Of a stretch of 64,000 nt of DNA, positions 33,301 to 43,954 are shown in pieces. Under the pieces are notes generated by a model that was given only the letters and a program-made list of their open reading frames with translations, did no database searches and was not told the DNA's origin. A program made the position numbers and the translations under genes. The first letter of the stretch is position 1. The number at the start of each line of letters is the position of its first letter. The DNA is from Mesodorylaimus sp. YZB2_4 (taxonomy: Eukaryota > Nematoda > Enoplea > Dorylaimida > Dorylaimidae), in the NCBI GenBank assembly GCA_030248295.1, contig JASANH010001278.1, positions 613,501 to 677,500 of the forward strand. Reading direction: 5' to 3'.

Positions 33301-34963
33301 CTATGGTCCCAAGGTGGTAACTCTGGCATGGCCTGTAGGATTCGCCTGGACGCTTTCGCGTACTGGAGCTCGTTGAGGTCGAAGCCAAGCGAGTATGTAG
33401 GAGCTGATCGTAAGTTATAAGCTTCCAGTGGTACTACATAGATTTTGCATAACTACGTCCATGTACGTCCCAGTTGGTGATATGGCCACCTCATCGTCAA
33501 GGTCAGGGTCAGTGTCTCTGACTGTTCTTGCCAGCTTTTCCCAGGGCACTGTCATGTCATGCATTGTCATACTTTATCCATAGCTAAGCACTTTACAACG
33601 CACTCGAGGGCTGAGGAACACATCAATTGGTAATCATTCTTTGCCCAGGCAGGAGTCGAACCCTCGCCTGCAGCACCTTAGCCGCTAAGCCACCACCTGC
33701 TGTGAGACTTCACGGTGACTCACTCTGACAGCGACGTCTTCCTGACTTTAGCTTACGGACAGCAAAGAAGATGGTATCGACGGGGAGGATGTGAATATGC
33801 ACATTGTTCACCCGACCACATCGGCCCAGTATTTCCATTTACTACGACGACAAGTGATGCGCAACTATCGAAAACCATTGATCGTAGCTTCGCCCAAGAT
33901 TCTTCTCCGCCTGCCGGCCGCCTCGTCTAGCCTGCACGAACTGAGCCCTGGCACGTATTTCCAACCAGTCCTGACAGATCAAGCGGTGGCTTTGGATCTA
34001 GGTAGAGTTTCTAAGGTGAGCAGGAATTGAGCAGTTTTGCAATTTCATTTGGTAACTGGCCGTTTTCTGGTTTTAGGTTGTTTTCTGCTCAGGGAAGCAC
34101 TACTACGCGTTGGCTAGGCATAGGGAGGCCAATAATATCAGGGACGTGGCTATTGTTCGCTTAGAGGTGAGAACACCCCGCAGAGTACGCAGTGCTGTGA
34201 ATAATGGCGTGATGGTGCTGATAGATTACTTGGGAATGTTAAACAAACCTGAACCCTAGGTCCCGCATGAGAGCCCCTGCCATAACCTACTCGGTACGGG
34301 TACAAACTGACAGTTGTGGGTGTAGAAATCGCGGAGGGGATAATTTGCATTCCATTGCAGAAGCGTCCGGCGGTGTTAAAAGTTTGCTGTGTCGTGAGAA
34401 CTTTTAGAGTGGCGTTTTGTCTGTTTTAGGCCTTGTGCCCGTTCCCAGCTTCGGAATTGCAGCAAGAATTGCGTAAATACACGAATGCCGCGTGTAAGTG
34501 TGATTTCCGCTGATTGGCGGCAAAATATGACAGTCATTTTGTGTTGTAGCCTTCGTGTGGTCGCAAGAAGAGCCTAGGAACGCTGGCCCGTGGTCGTTTG
34601 TGCGTCCTCGATTCCAAAATTTGGTTGGATGTCAGGTGAGTGGGTCTGGGATCGGTTATCGATGTTCCTGGGATATCTCCCGTCCACCACAGGGGATCGT
34701 AAAGTTCGGGGGTGTGGTCAGTCCTTCCTAACACCCTTAGTCGGATGGTGGAGTAGACCGAGGCCTATCGTGGTTGTTGAAGGGGCTGAGGGGAAGATCT
34801 AGGAGGCAGCCCAGCATACAGTACGTAATTGTGGACTCATCATGTCTGCTTTGCACTTTAGTTGCGCTACGCTGGTCGTCCAGAGTTGCCCATCGTGGCT
34901 GTTGCCATTGGTGAACTGCACCAGCGTGAGCACGAGAAGGTTATTCAAGACACGTTTAGTTGA
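21374..34963 (+). CDS. DHTKD1: 2-oxoadipate dehydrogenase E1 subunit (DHTKD1)
   Basis: Thiamine-diphosphate E1 of the mitochondrial 2-oxoadipate dehydrogenase complex, which converts 2-oxoadipate to glutaryl-CoA in lysine, hydroxylysine and tryptophan breakdown. Twenty exons: 21374-21503, 21559-21679, 24360-24537, 24656-24766, 25343-25552, 26950-27013, 27064-27137, 27288-27626, 27680-27871, 28521-28622, 28676-28810, 28869-28989, 31614-31753, 32899-33055, 33111-33211, 33752-34015, 34077-34166, 34430-34493, 34550-34635, 34862-34963. All introns are GT-AG and phases agree, giving 926 aa, close to the human protein. Blocks in order: [22 protein letters not shown] (about 228-237), [22 protein letters not shown] (ThDP site, about 336-347), [74 protein letters not shown]1 is favoured over OGDH by its shorter length and these exact blocks. 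The start [18 protein letters not shown] is Arg-rich like a mitochondrial presequence; an in-frame ATG lies 33 bases earlier. Confidence 0.97.
22040..22215 (+). repeat. Dispersed repeat R1, copy 3 (DHTKD1 intron 2)
   Basis: GTATTACTGCAGGGAGTGGA and CACCACGCCAAAAACCAGGG match copies 1 and 2; the GATGAAACATC block is missing here. Confidence 0.55.
22338..22742 (+). mobile_element. tRNA-derived SINE, family A, copy 1 (DHTKD1 intron 2)
   Basis: The head GCCGCAGTGGTGCAGCGGTT (A box) and GGGTTCAATCCCTGG (B box) is followed by a body with CTTGCACGCCAGGCCTTTGG, GACGGAAGCCAAACAAGGAG and GTCGGTGTCCAGT, and the 3' core GGAGGTGCTCCTAGTGAAGA ... GGTTGGAAGTCCCGTGGGGA. It aligns along its length with 43955-44325 in reverse. 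Confidence 0.8.
22805..22985 (+). mobile_element. tRNA-derived SINE, family C, copy 1 (DHTKD1 intron 2)
   Basis: A tRNA-like head with GTGGCCTAGCAGTTGTTAAG, CTGCCTGTCAC (compare tRNA-Asp anticodon arm) and GGTTCGACTCCCGC is followed by a tail ATTGTCAAATATGTGTTCC, then GGATAAAGTATGACATGA. The tail is shared with 33545-33715 and 42270-42450. Confidence 0.75.
23880..24270 (-). mobile_element. tRNA-derived SINE-like element, family D (DHTKD1 intron 2)
   Basis: On the minus strand GCGTGGTGTAGCGGTGAAAG (A box) and GAGTTCAACTCTGGCC (B box) form a tRNA-like head of about 85 bases. The body is GC-rich, with GGGGCATGAACTGGGCATGG further down. Only one copy is in the window, so the far boundary is a guess. 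Confidence 0.55.
25695..26845. mobile_element. Inverted-repeat element with tRNA-like ends (DHTKD1 intron 5)
   Basis: Left arm 25695-25985 and right arm about 26600-26845 are inverted copies: CACATATCACA/TGTGATATGTGG, AGCAAAACGAAGTATGC/GCATACTTCGTTTTGCT and CCTGTGATGCGCAGG/CCTGCGCATCACAGG. Each arm contains a poly(G)/poly(C) run and a B-box-like motif GGATTCGAACCCGC or GGATTTCGAATCCCGC near its tip. The left tip, on minus, also carries an A box TGGTGTGTGGTTAAG. The middle (25986-26600) has no gene. The element nearly fills intron 5. Confidence 0.65.
27872..28520. other. DHTKD1 intron 9, no separate gene
   Basis: A GC-rich intron with two short open stretches (27900-28055 and 28201-28462). 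They lack motif support and are not needed for the DHTKD1 frame. Confidence 0.5.
29810..30130 (-). mobile_element. Degenerate SINE, family A/B core (DHTKD1 intron 12)
   Basis: On the minus strand the order CTGAGAACGGGTTTCC ... GAGGGCATCCTGCG ... GGAGC.GCTC ... GTGAGGCCGTCAGAGGGAGC follows the A/B family 3' half. The head is diverged. Confidence 0.45.
31068..31320. repeat. Two-copy tandem repeat with poly(C) (DHTKD1 intron 12)
   Basis: The block CCTTCTCATGTTTTAGACCC then TCCTGTCCC.CCCGGC.AGGGTGTGCAGGT occurs at about 31100-31160 and again at about 31258-31312, each preceded by AAAATTTTG.AAAGG. A pure C run follows at about 31327-31341. Confidence 0.75.
32467..32795. mobile_element. MITE with about 95-bp inverted termini (DHTKD1 intron 13)
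   Basis: Left 32467-32562 and right about 32695-32795 are inverted copies: GAGCTAAGGTCAAGGA / TCCTTGATCTTAGCTC, and GGCATGGGAGTAGTGT/ACACTACTCCCATGCC. Ends read TGTCGCG inward and are flanked by TTTAT on both sides, a likely duplication. There is no coding capacity. Confidence 0.7.
33545..33715 (-). mobile_element. tRNA-derived SINE, family C, copy 2 (DHTKD1 intron 15)
   Basis: On minus: GTGGCTTAGCGGCTAAGGTG (A box), GGTTCGACTCCTGCC (B box), then TGTGTTCCTCAGCCCTCGAG and GGATAAAGTATGACAATGCA as in the other family C copies. Confidence 0.75.
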
Positions 34964-37434
34964 CTGATTCGGCTGTGATTGAATTGTGTGTTAAATGAGA
35001 GATGCTATGCCAGATTCTTCTTGCCTTATCACTTTGGTGCTAGTGAATGCTGTCGTGTAGTTTAGAATGAGAGAATTAGGAGTGCCTAGGTGCCTGAAAT
35101 GGTCGAGATAATTGTGATATTGCTACGGTTTTTTAGTTAACCTGATTTTGATCGATTTGTTGTTACAGTTGGAACTGGAGAAAATGAATTTAACATCGTT
35201 GGAGGGGGGATACAACTCAAACATTTTCCAGATGGCAGAAAGAAACTATTCTTCGCATAGACATCAGTTAGAAAGATAGACAGTCCAAAGCTTGCCAGCA
35301 AATACTGCTCTTCCCATATTCATCTCCATAATTATATATTTTTATATTCATGCTGCCCATAACCGAATTCAATCAATATGCACGATATCTTCGTCTTCAA
35401 CATCATTTTTATCGTCTGACTCTGCAAGGAAAACATTTTCTATCACGCCAACACTTATGTCCTTCACATTTTCCACACCCGCCCCCCCCCCCCGCATGCA
35501 TATTTCAAATATGTACATACTCTGCTAGGCAGACACGCGTCAAAACCGGCAGCAGCGTTTGTTTGGGACTGCAAAGAGAGCGTGTGCGTGGTTGCAGAGC
35601 ATCGGCCGTGCGTAGGAGCTCGCGCGCTTATTGTTGGAAAACACGCTGAGGGCGAAAGTCCAAGTCTAAGGACGAATTAGTCTAAGCCAAGGGCGAAAGA
35701 AACTGATAAGACATGAAAGAAACCAGGGACCGCGATATTCGCTAGAAATAAAACCCTTTTCACCTACTTAGAATTATTGACTGTCTGCATCCAATTCACG
35801 TATGCGAATGCTTAGGGATCATTAATACAGAACACGCTTCGTGACTCCCCATGGGAAAACATTTCCCCATAACTGATTTAGAATCCAAGATTTTAAAATT
35901 ACTTTTTCGGCGGGTATGTTTCCTATGGTCCAATACTCGCAATCAGGAGCGAGGGCAGTAAACAGTGAGTCGGAGTGTCAGCTAGAAGGGAAGACGGTGA
36001 CGAAAGAGAGCCTATGCCAGTCGAAGCATACAAACGCATGGCAATGTATTTAGACTGGTATGCTTGGCAGGAAAACCTCCATACCATACGAGCACGAACA
36101 CCATTTCCCCCACATATTGTGTTCTAGGTTGGAGGTCGGAGGGGTCTGACCTAATAAAAGAAGCATAAAAGAACTTTGATGTTCGCTTCAAGTCCTACAA
36201 ACTTTTATCTACTTATGAGCAAACGGTCCCTGTGCTTGCTACGTTTGTTAAGGCTAGATGAAGATAGATCGTTAGCAAGGCAACTACTGGTGCCACTGCT
36301 ACAAAACCTACTATTAACTCTGCTAGTTTCAATGTGTATGTACACCCGTCACTCGGCATACCCTGTTTAATTATCCCGCCTCTCATGCAGAGCCTGCGCG
36401 AGTGGCACACGCTAATCCACCGAGTCGCTGGCTTGTGCACTCACAGACTGATGGGCCGCCAAGAAACTTTTCCAGAAGAGGAGCCTTTTTTTAAATGGCT
36501 GCTGCAAAATAATTATAGCACAAAACTTAGAAGATTTTCCTCATTCGTGTGACGACAAAAGCAGCAAACAATACCACGAATTTAAAGTTTTTTTTCTAAA
36601 ACTCAAATCACGAGGTTTTGAACAAGCAGCGTTGATTCATGATTCATGAACTACCCGCACAGAAACGAACATACAGCACTTACTCAAAATGGCGCAAGCA
36701 TCATGGATCTGATTCTCGAAGCTCTGTGGATTGGGTACTGCTGGCCCACTGGTCAAGGGACTCCCAAGCCACATTTGCCTTAGTCGGGTAGCAGCCATGA
36801 TGACAGCTACTAACCACGAGGCATGATCCCTCTGACGGCTTCGCTAGGAGCACCTTCGTCGAGAGCATCCTGTCTCCTAATCTAATGACAGGTCAGAAAA
36901 TAAGGATCCCACCGAATGATGTCTCCCGATTCTGTGTGCATTCAGTGCCAGCTGAATGACCAGCAAAGAACTCACTGAATCGCCGTTTAGAACAGCAAAG
37001 GCACTAGGTCTCTAGGCCAGAACTGCTCGTCCAAGATCGCTTTCTCAACCATCTTTTAGCTAGCGGAGATCAAAAAACCCGGTTTTTTATCCCATATCCT
37101 TAAAATTTAGGCATTCTAGCTCGCCGCTTTACGAGGATAATTTGATTATTACCTGCGATCACCAACGACTGATCACCTACCTGATGATAATCATGCATGA
37201 GCCCTTCGGACGATCGGGAGCTGAGGTCCGAAAGCCACACCCATCCCCCGCCACTTGGACCATCGAACACTCTCGCGCCGCCTCTTCTGCCAGCTGGCAC
37301 AACAGGGAGTATCAACGACACAAATTGAGGCATGGTTACTTTCGCAGCAATCGTAGTTCAAATATAAGAGCAGTAAGGTTCGAGCCCTTTTGTGCACGAA
37401 GCACTGATAGGTCGAAGAGCCGACCGTTTTTCAA
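34178..37434 (+). repeat. Segmental duplication, copy 1 (inverted relative to the others)
   Basis: Reverse complement matches 40108-46136. From 34178 to about 35470 the partners obey x + y = 80314; from about 35480 to 37434 they obey x + y = 77549. The difference of 2765 bp is the extra block 42073-44866 in copy 2. The left breakpoint is in DHTKD1 intron 17, 11 bases after exon 17. Between 34964 and 37434 no gene is supported. A SINE A/B core remnant lies at about 36760-36900 (minus). Confidence 0.9.
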
Positions 37435-37640
37435 CTCAGGGGGCGGGAGATATGAGAGACCGAAGTCTCTGGGACAAAAAACTCCGACTGGAGGTAAGGC
37501 AAGTCTCTCGAATATTCCAGACGCTGAAAAATCAACTGGAGTAATTGACCTCACCAAGCAAGCCAGGAGTTCCATCTCCCGACCGTCAAGAATGCTTGTA
37601 CCTGCAGATCAGATCAAAGTGGTTCAATCATGCCAGATCC
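37434..37640 (-). repeat. Duplicated 207-bp block, partner of 51785-51990
   Basis: Reverse complement of 51785-51990, including CTCCCGACCGTCAAGAATGC and ACTCCGACTGGAGGTAAGGC. It lies between the end of duplication copy 1 and the protease fragment. Confidence 0.8.
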
Positions 37641-37670
37641 GAAGTGTGCATCAACTATCCACTCTGACCC

Positions 37671-37693
37671 GGGGGGGGGGGGGGGGGGGGGGG
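37671..37693. repeat. Poly(G) run (about 23)
   Basis: An uninterrupted G run. The orthologous place in the protease intron at 48857-48874 reads mixed C/A/T runs. Similar long G or C runs lie near 35485, 42056, 47438, 48760 and 59517. Confidence 0.9.
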
Positions 37694-37898
37694 CCTTACT
37701 TTAGTGCATGCATAGCCCATTTTAATGCTACTCCCATTCATTAAACCGCATGTTGGATCGCTGAAAAACATCTCAGCCCCCCCCCAGTTACTAGCATAAA
37801 TTTAAAAAATTTAGCTGTGATTGAACATCATTTCCAATATCATGAAATAGCCCAATCAAAAATGAATAATGGCGAAGGCGACAGTGTGCATTTTTAGT

Positions 37899-38364
37899 GT
37901 TCGGTCATCCCGTCGAGCCAAAAAATTTGAGCATGACTGTACGCCATGCTCGCCACTATATTCGATCGAAAGCGTCCTGCGTGAATGAAAGTTATTATCT
38001 CGTGCACAGGCTGTTCGGATTGTCCTACACGTGGAGCAGGAATTATTTCAGCACAATGATTTGTACTCATCCACTAAACGGCATCAGCCACACGGCTCAT
38101 TGAAATTATAATAATTAGCACCCAATCCTTTAAGTTAGTTTCGTTTAGGGCGACTCTGGTGGACTGCTCATGTGCAAAGATCACGCGACTATGCAGTGGA
38201 TACTGTACGGCATCATATGCGAAGGTTACTTCCGAGATGGAGTACCAGCTATCGATGTGCACACTTCCGTGTTGGCTATCGATCGTTGGATAAGAGACAT
38301 TGTTAACAGCCGTAAACTCGGTTCGGCTCAATGTAATCGATGCGGAAGAGCTAGGACTTGCGGG
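37899..38364 (+). pseudogene. Truncated copy of the chymotrypsin-like protease (exons 3 and 4)
   Basis: Identical in protein sequence to exons 3 and 4 of the minus-strand gene at 48022-49588, in opposite orientation: MFGHPVEPKNLSMTV ... MICTHPLNG and, after the same intron, GDSGGLLMCKDH ... to TAA. The duplicated segment (37644-38410, partner 47979-48902) begins inside intron 3, so exons 1 and 2, with the signal peptide and the catalytic His and Asp, are absent. It cannot make a whole protease. The intron here is shorter because a 213-bp block present in the full gene is missing. Confidence 0.85.
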
Positions 38365-38410
38365 TAAAATGTAGAAATGTGTCCTGGATTCGCGAAATGA
38401 GCTGTTGTTC

Positions 38411-39208
38411 TACAGGTGGTCAAGATTCAGGCCATAGAGGGGAGAAAAACACGAACGAATGGAATTTCAGCTCGTTTGTGGTGAAGGAATTTTGATTGTG
38501 TTGCTGGTGTTCCTTGCATCAGGTGTTCCATTTTCATGGTCATGCGCTACCATTAAGTCAACCAAACTTGTCTACTGAGCACTATGTATTTCTGAGAATG
38601 ATGTACATTCTCCAGTGTATTAGATCAACAAATAGACATTTTCAGTGTACGCCAAGCATTTTGAGTTTTGAATTCCCGCCAGGCTGTTTATGACAGATCT
38701 GCGCGCGATATTAAGCAAATTTTGGTTGACAGAAAAATCTATATTCATAACCGAATTTATCGTCGATGAAAACCCGAGGAGGAATTGCCATAGAAATTAC
38801 ATCGCCCGCGATTGTGATCGCATTGTATATTGATCAATCAATAGCAAAAACATCTGCTCATCCAATGTCAAATTGTCGTTACCGGTTAAGCTAATAATAG
38901 CGGGAATTCAAATTTTTAAAACGCTGATTGAAAAGATTTATTAAGCAGGTCATATCGGGTTTTGGTACCTACTTGCAGTAGACAGCTGGTACCTGAACAT
39001 CATCATTGCGAGAACGAGGCTTTGTTTGTCCCCTGCGAGGGGGGCATATTTCAAATGTGTACCCTGCTTGGCAGGGCAGACACGCGTCAAGCCCGGCGGC
39101 AGCGTTTGTTTGGGACTGCAGCGAAAGCGTGTGCGTGGTTGCAGAGCATTAGCCGTGTCCAGGAGCTCGCGCGCCTATTGTTAGAAAACACGCTTCGTGC
39201 TTCTCGTT
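38411..39208. other. Intergenic; short extra copy of a duplicated block
   Basis: No gene. About 39040-39210 repeats, in direct orientation and with divergence, the stretch 35505-35660 (CAGACACGCGTCAA ... CAGCGTTTGTTTGGGACTGC). Confidence 0.55.
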
Positions 39209-39338
39209 AAAACGGGCTTCTCGTTGAACTCATTTCCTGTAATTGCCCATTATTCATCTTTAAATAACCAACAAAGGGAACTCCATGGTGCCCATCCCTT
39301 GCATTTAACAGTGAGTGCGAATTGAAAGATTCAGCTTG

Positions 39339-39345
39339 TATAAAT
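39339..39345 (+). promoter_or_regulatory. TATA box before the small ORF, copy 1
   Basis: TATAAAT 44 bases before the ATG at 39389, in context GCTTGTATAAATGCACC. Conserved at 55530-55536 in the duplicate. Confidence 0.4.
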
Positions 39346-39388
39346 GCACCGATAAGACCCTTCTTGTGATTAATTCTTTTCGAGTCGA

Positions 39389-39661
39389 ATGATAAAATTG
39401 ATCATATTTTTACTATGGGTATTACGGGTTAGCCGACTCTTTCCTCTCGACTGCGGAGAATTTTGTACCGCTTTGAATCTCCTAGCGACTTGGGAGTTCT
39501 ATTTTCAATTGAGTCGAGCTCTCGGCGGTCTCATTTCTAGCTTCTCATCTGGTGAAGAGTACATACAGGTCTGCGCTACCGCAACACGAACAATCACGTC
39601 GCCTGAAACCAAAAAAAGGTTACAGAGACTGCTTTGCCGCGAAATCGAGCCAAGAACATGA
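39389..39661 (+). CDS. Small protein with N-terminal hydrophobic segment, copy 1
   Basis: A 90-residue open frame starting MIKLIIFLLWVLRVSRLFPL, which reads as a signal peptide or single membrane anchor, followed by two or three Cys (DCGEFC, QVCATA) and a basic C terminus (KKRLQRLLCREIEPRT). A TATA box lies 44 bases upstream. The same frame is kept in the duplicate at 55579 with four amino-acid changes, but the two copies are so similar that conservation of the frame proves little. The stop lies 3 bases before a fragment of the foldback-element terminus. No family is recognised; it may be a real secreted peptide gene or chance. Confidence 0.4.
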   Translation: MIKLIIFLLWVLRVSRLFPLDCGEFCTALNLLATWEFYFQLSRALGGLISSFSSGEEYIQVCATATRTITSPETKKRLQRLLCREIEPRT

Positions 39662-39870
39662 TGACTAGATAATGATAAGGTTCAGCTAATGACTACATAC
39701 TGATAAGGGGGTGATAACGGGCTTACAGATAGTGATAAGAAGGGTGTCAAAGGACTGACGAATGAGTACTTCTTAGGGTGATAAGCTAATAAAGGCCCTG
39801 CGGGGCTTGGCTTGCGGCTAGTGGTCAGTGGCTGAGGGGTGATGATAAGCTGCTATGCTAGCTGCGCCAG
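39658..39870 (+). repeat. Fragment of a foldback-element terminus
   Basis: TGATGACTAGATAATGATAA, then GGTTCAGCTAATGACTA, GTGATAAGAAGGGTGTCAAA, GGCCCTGCGGGGCTTGG and GGCTAGTGGTCAGTGGCT align in order with 14560-14740, the tip of the right arm of the element at 9895-14796. The extreme tip, the second terminus and the gene are absent. Confidence 0.8.
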
Positions 39871-42269
39871 CGCGAGTGGCGCTAACTACTGGTGAGCAAT
39901 AAATTTGACTGAGGAATGGCCGTAGGATTCTATGGAATGTTACAAACCATGACGGACACCCATGGGACTGAAAGTGTACAGTGCCTGATAAACGGGCCCT
40001 AGGTAATCAGCCAGCAGGCGGAATAAACGCGAGATATCCGTGCATCATATCGATACAGAATACACGATGAGCCTCTCGAACGGACGGCGAACACCTGAGC
40101 TAGGCTGTTGAAAAACGGTCGGCTCTTCGACCTATCAGTGCTTCGTGCACAAAAGGGCTCGAACCTTACTGCTCTTATATTTGAACTACGATTGCTGCGA
40201 AAGTAACCATGCCTCAATTTGTGTCGTTGATACTCCCTGTTGTGCCAGCTGGCAGAAGAGGCGGCGCGAGAGTGTTCGATGGTCCAAGTGGCGGGGGATG
40301 GGTGTGGCTTTCGGACCTCAGCTCCCGATCGTCCGAAGGGCTGATAGCCTCATGCATGATTATCATCAGGTAGGTGATCAGTCATTGGTGATCGCAGGTA
40401 ATAATCAAATTATCCTCGTAAAGCGGCGAACTAGAATGCCTAAATTTTAAGGATATGGGATAAAAAACCGGGTTTTTTGATCTCCGCTAGCTAAAAGATG
40501 GTTGAGAAAGCGATCTTGGACGAGCAGTTCTGGCCTAGAGACCTAGTGCCTTTGCTGTTCTAAACGGCGATTCAGTGAGTTCTTTGCTGGTCATTCAGCT
40601 GGCACTGAATGCACACAGAATCGGGAGACATCATTCGGTGGGATCCTTATTTTCTGACCTGTCATTAGATTAGGAGACAGGATGCTCTCGACGAAGGTGC
40701 TCCTAGCGAAGCCGTCAGAGGGATCATGCCTTGTGGTTAGTAGCTGTCATCATGGCTGCTACCCGACTAAGGCAAATGTGGCTTGGGAGTCCCTTGACCA
40801 TTGGGCCAGCAGGACCCAATCCACAGAGCTTCGAGAATCAGATCCATGATGCTTGCGCCATTTTGAGTAAGTGCTGTATGTTCCTTTCTGTGCGGGTAGT
40901 TCATGAATCATGAATCGACGCTGCTTGTTCAAAACCTCGTGATTTGAGTTTTAGAAAAAAAACTTTGAATTCGTGGTTTTGTTTGCTGCTTTTTGCGTCA
41001 CACGAATGAGGAAAATCTTCTAAGTTTTGTGCTATAATTATTTTGCAGCAGCCATTTAAAAAAGGCTCCTCTTCTGGAAAAGTTTCTTGGCGGCCCATCA
41101 GTCTGTGAGTGCACAAGCCAGCGACTCGGTGGATGAGCATGTGCCACTCGCGCAGGCTCTGCATGAGAGGCGGGATAATTAAACAGGGTATGCCGAGTGA
41201 CGGGTGTACATACACATTGAAACTAGCAGAGTTAATAGTAGGTTTTGTAGCAGTGGCACCAGTAGTTGCCTTGCTAACGATCTATCTTCATCTAGCCTCA
41301 ACAAACGTGGCAAGCACAGGGACCGTTTGCTCATAAGTAGATAAAAGTTTGTAGGACTTGAAGCGAACATCAAAGTTCTTTTATGCTTCTTTTATTAGGT
41401 CAGACCCCTCCGACCTCCAACCTAGAACACAATATGTGGGGGAAATGGTGTTCGTGCTCGTATGGTATGGAGGTTTTCCTGCCAAGCATACCAGTCTAAA
41501 TACATTGCCATGCGTTTGTATGCTTCGACTGGCATAGGCTCTCTTTCGTCACCGTCTTCCCTTCTAGCTGACACTCCGACTCACTGTTTACTGCCCTCGC
41601 TCCTGATTGCGAGTATTGGACCATAGGAAACATACCCGCCGAAAAAGTAATTTTAAAATCTTGGATTCTAAATCAGTTATGGGGAAATGTTTTCCCATGG
41701 GGAGTCACGAAGCGTGTTCTGTATTAATGATCCCTAAGCATTCGCATACGTGAATTGGATGCAGACAGTCAATAATTCTAAGTAGGTGAAAAGGGTTTTA
41801 TTTCTAGCGAATATCGCGGTCCCTGGTTTCTTTCATGTCTTATCAGTTTCTTTCGCCCTTGGCTTAGACTAATTCGTCCTTAGACTTGGACTTTCGCCCT
41901 CAGCGTGTTTTCCAACAATAAGCGCGCGAGCTCCTACGCACGGCCGATGCTCTGCAACCACGCACACGCTCTCTTTGCAGTCCCAAACAAACGCTGCCGC
42001 CAGTTTTGATGCGTGTCTGCCTAGCAGAGTATGTACATATTTGAAATATGCATGCGGGGGGGGGGGGGGCGGGATATCGAATGACGCATCATTTGCGAAC
42101 AAGTTCAATTTTGCGAAGCAACAATTTCGTTGCTATGGAGTGTCATCTCGGAAAGACTGCCTGTTTCCGATGTTTTGTGAAGCGTTTTGTGGATGCCAGG
42201 AGCGACCGCTCGATCTTGCAGTTTTCTTGGCACTACGATGCTGCTCATGGGAAGTAAGGAGCGCGCTCT

Positions 42270-42450
42270 GCGGAAAGACGATGGGTGAGTCTGCCTCTCA
42301 CGCTGGGTGCGCACTTACAGGGGAGGGTTCGACTCCCGCTTCGGTACAAAATGATTGTCAATTATGTGTTCCTTAGCCCTCGAGTGCGCCTTATGGTGCT
42401 TGGCTATGGATAAAGTATGACATGACATGATATGACATGACATGAGTCAT
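42270..42450 (+). mobile_element. tRNA-derived SINE, family C, copy 3
   Basis: Head with GGTTCGACTCCCGCTTCGG, then ATTGTCAATTATGTGTTCCT, CCCTCGAGTGCGCC and GGATAAAGTATGACATGACA with a repeated ATGACATGACATG 3' tail. Confidence 0.75.
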
Positions 42451-42701
42451 AGTCAGAGCTACTGTACTTTATCATAAATGTTGCTTCGATAAGGCATCTT
42501 CTCTCGATAAACAAAATTGAAGAGCGGCAATGATTGCTTCTTTTCCTTTCAGCAGTTTAGTTAAAAATTTCACATTTGGCCATCAACTCAACTTCACTGA
42601 ATCGGCCATGATGAATAGTGACATATATTCAAACACCAACAACTTTTTTGCTGCAGAGTCTGGAGAAGATGCCAGTTCCTAGGGTGATGGTCAGGCGTTC
42701 G

Positions 42702-42783
42702 CATGGGTGAGCGGCAACATGAGTGAGCGACAACATGAGTGAGCGACAACATGAGTGAGCGACAACATGAGTGAGCGACAATG
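42702..42783. repeat. 16-bp tandem repeat
   Basis: ATGAGTGAGCGACAAC repeated about five times with one variant first unit. Confidence 0.9.
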
Positions 42784-43562
42784 TACATATATGGGATGAC
42801 TCAGGTCCACGTGGTTGGAATGAGCGACAACGAGTACCATGCCTGCAATACCCGTATATAGTCGATAGTCGAGGCTAGAGACTGACGCTCAATGCAGCCA
42901 TTGCTTTTTATATTATCAGAAACTTGTAGCCTGTGCCATTCCCGTGACTGAATGAAGGACCCCTGTGCGTATGTTCTGTCTCGCGATCATCGCGACAAAT
43001 GTGCGACTGAACAAAGATGGTTGGTGTTTTGTGACTATTTCCAACTTCTTTCAGAAAAGATCTAAAAATTTAGGATCCCCTCTCCCCTACAGGAGACTTG
43101 GGCTCCTTCTTTTTCCATATTTTACGATTACTCAGCCTGATCTGAAAACTCGTTTTTTAATCTTATTTTTCTCTTCCCTTGCGACAATAACCTGAATCAG
43201 CGTCATAATCAGTTTAAGGCGTCCAGAATCCTAAGACATGTCCCGTGTCAAAGACCTAAGTCAGATGGGTCTAAAAAATTAGCGCCTTCGGAGATTTTCT
43301 ACATTTGCGTGATTCTTTCAGCCCACGCCGTGCACCCGATGTAATAAAATCCTCCAATTTTAATCTTTAAGCTGTCATGGAAACTCTATCAGACCTCTCA
43401 AGCTTTTTCGCACAAAAGATTTTCTTTCTGTGCCATATACCTGAAGTGGATCCTTCACAAGGTTTTCGAACTCTGGCTTCAGTGAGAGCGGATAAAGTGG
43501 GGCTGATATCTAACCCTAGCTCGCCAAGAGAGACTCCTGGCATGATGTCGCCAGGGTAACAG

Positions 43563-43892
43563 ATGGCATGCCTGGAACTGTCCAAATCCTGCCACATAAA
43601 AGCGTCGTTCGCAGCGTTTGACGCATCTTCTGCTTCATATTCTGAAATAGCTTCGTCAGAGGATGCTAGAGTTGCCATCTATTCGGGAGAAATCGTGGCG
43701 ACTGATCTATATTGCCTTGCTGCTGGAATCAGTGGAGTCTGTATGAATACCCTGACAGTATTGGCTATCTTGAAAAATAAGAAGTTGCACACACCCTGCT
43801 TCATAGTTTCTGATGGCTCATTCCATTTGCAACTGGATTTTAGCCACAGGCTACATCAACGATTTTTAACTCTATACAATAGCTCTATATGA
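43563..43892 (+). pseudogene. Serpentine receptor fragment (TM1-TM2)
   Basis: The open frame contains GISGVCMNTLTVLAILKNKK then LHTPCFIVS, a good TM1 with the conserved Asn and the short basic first loop of rhodopsin-type receptors. The next segment is in another frame (LMAHSICNWILATGYIND) and looks like TM2, so a small frameshift lies near 43812. Nothing beyond TM2 is found; SINE A follows. The preceding 60 codons (MACLELSKSCHIKAS) may be the extracellular N terminus. The fragment lies in the 2.8-kb block that only duplication copy 2 carries. Confidence 0.6.
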
Positions 43893-43954
43893 TAGAGCAC
43901 ATTTTTCTCCATCAAACTGTAACTTTTTGCTTTCAAAAAATTTTTTGGGCCGAA

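Larger units (their letters stand above)
39209..41642 (+). repeat. Segmental duplication, copy 2, proximal part
   Basis: Direct repeat of 55408-57832 at a constant offset of about 16190, with few substitutions. From 40108 on it is also the inverted partner of copy 1. It contains the small secreted-protein ORF (39389) and foldback-terminus fragment (39658). A SINE A/B core remnant is at 40670-40800. Confidence 0.9.

Noticed and set aside
40145..40450. 101-codon frame repeated at 56335 as a conserved gene
   Set aside because: Conservation is explained by recent segmental duplication; copy 1 and the divergent fourth copy do not keep the frame intact.
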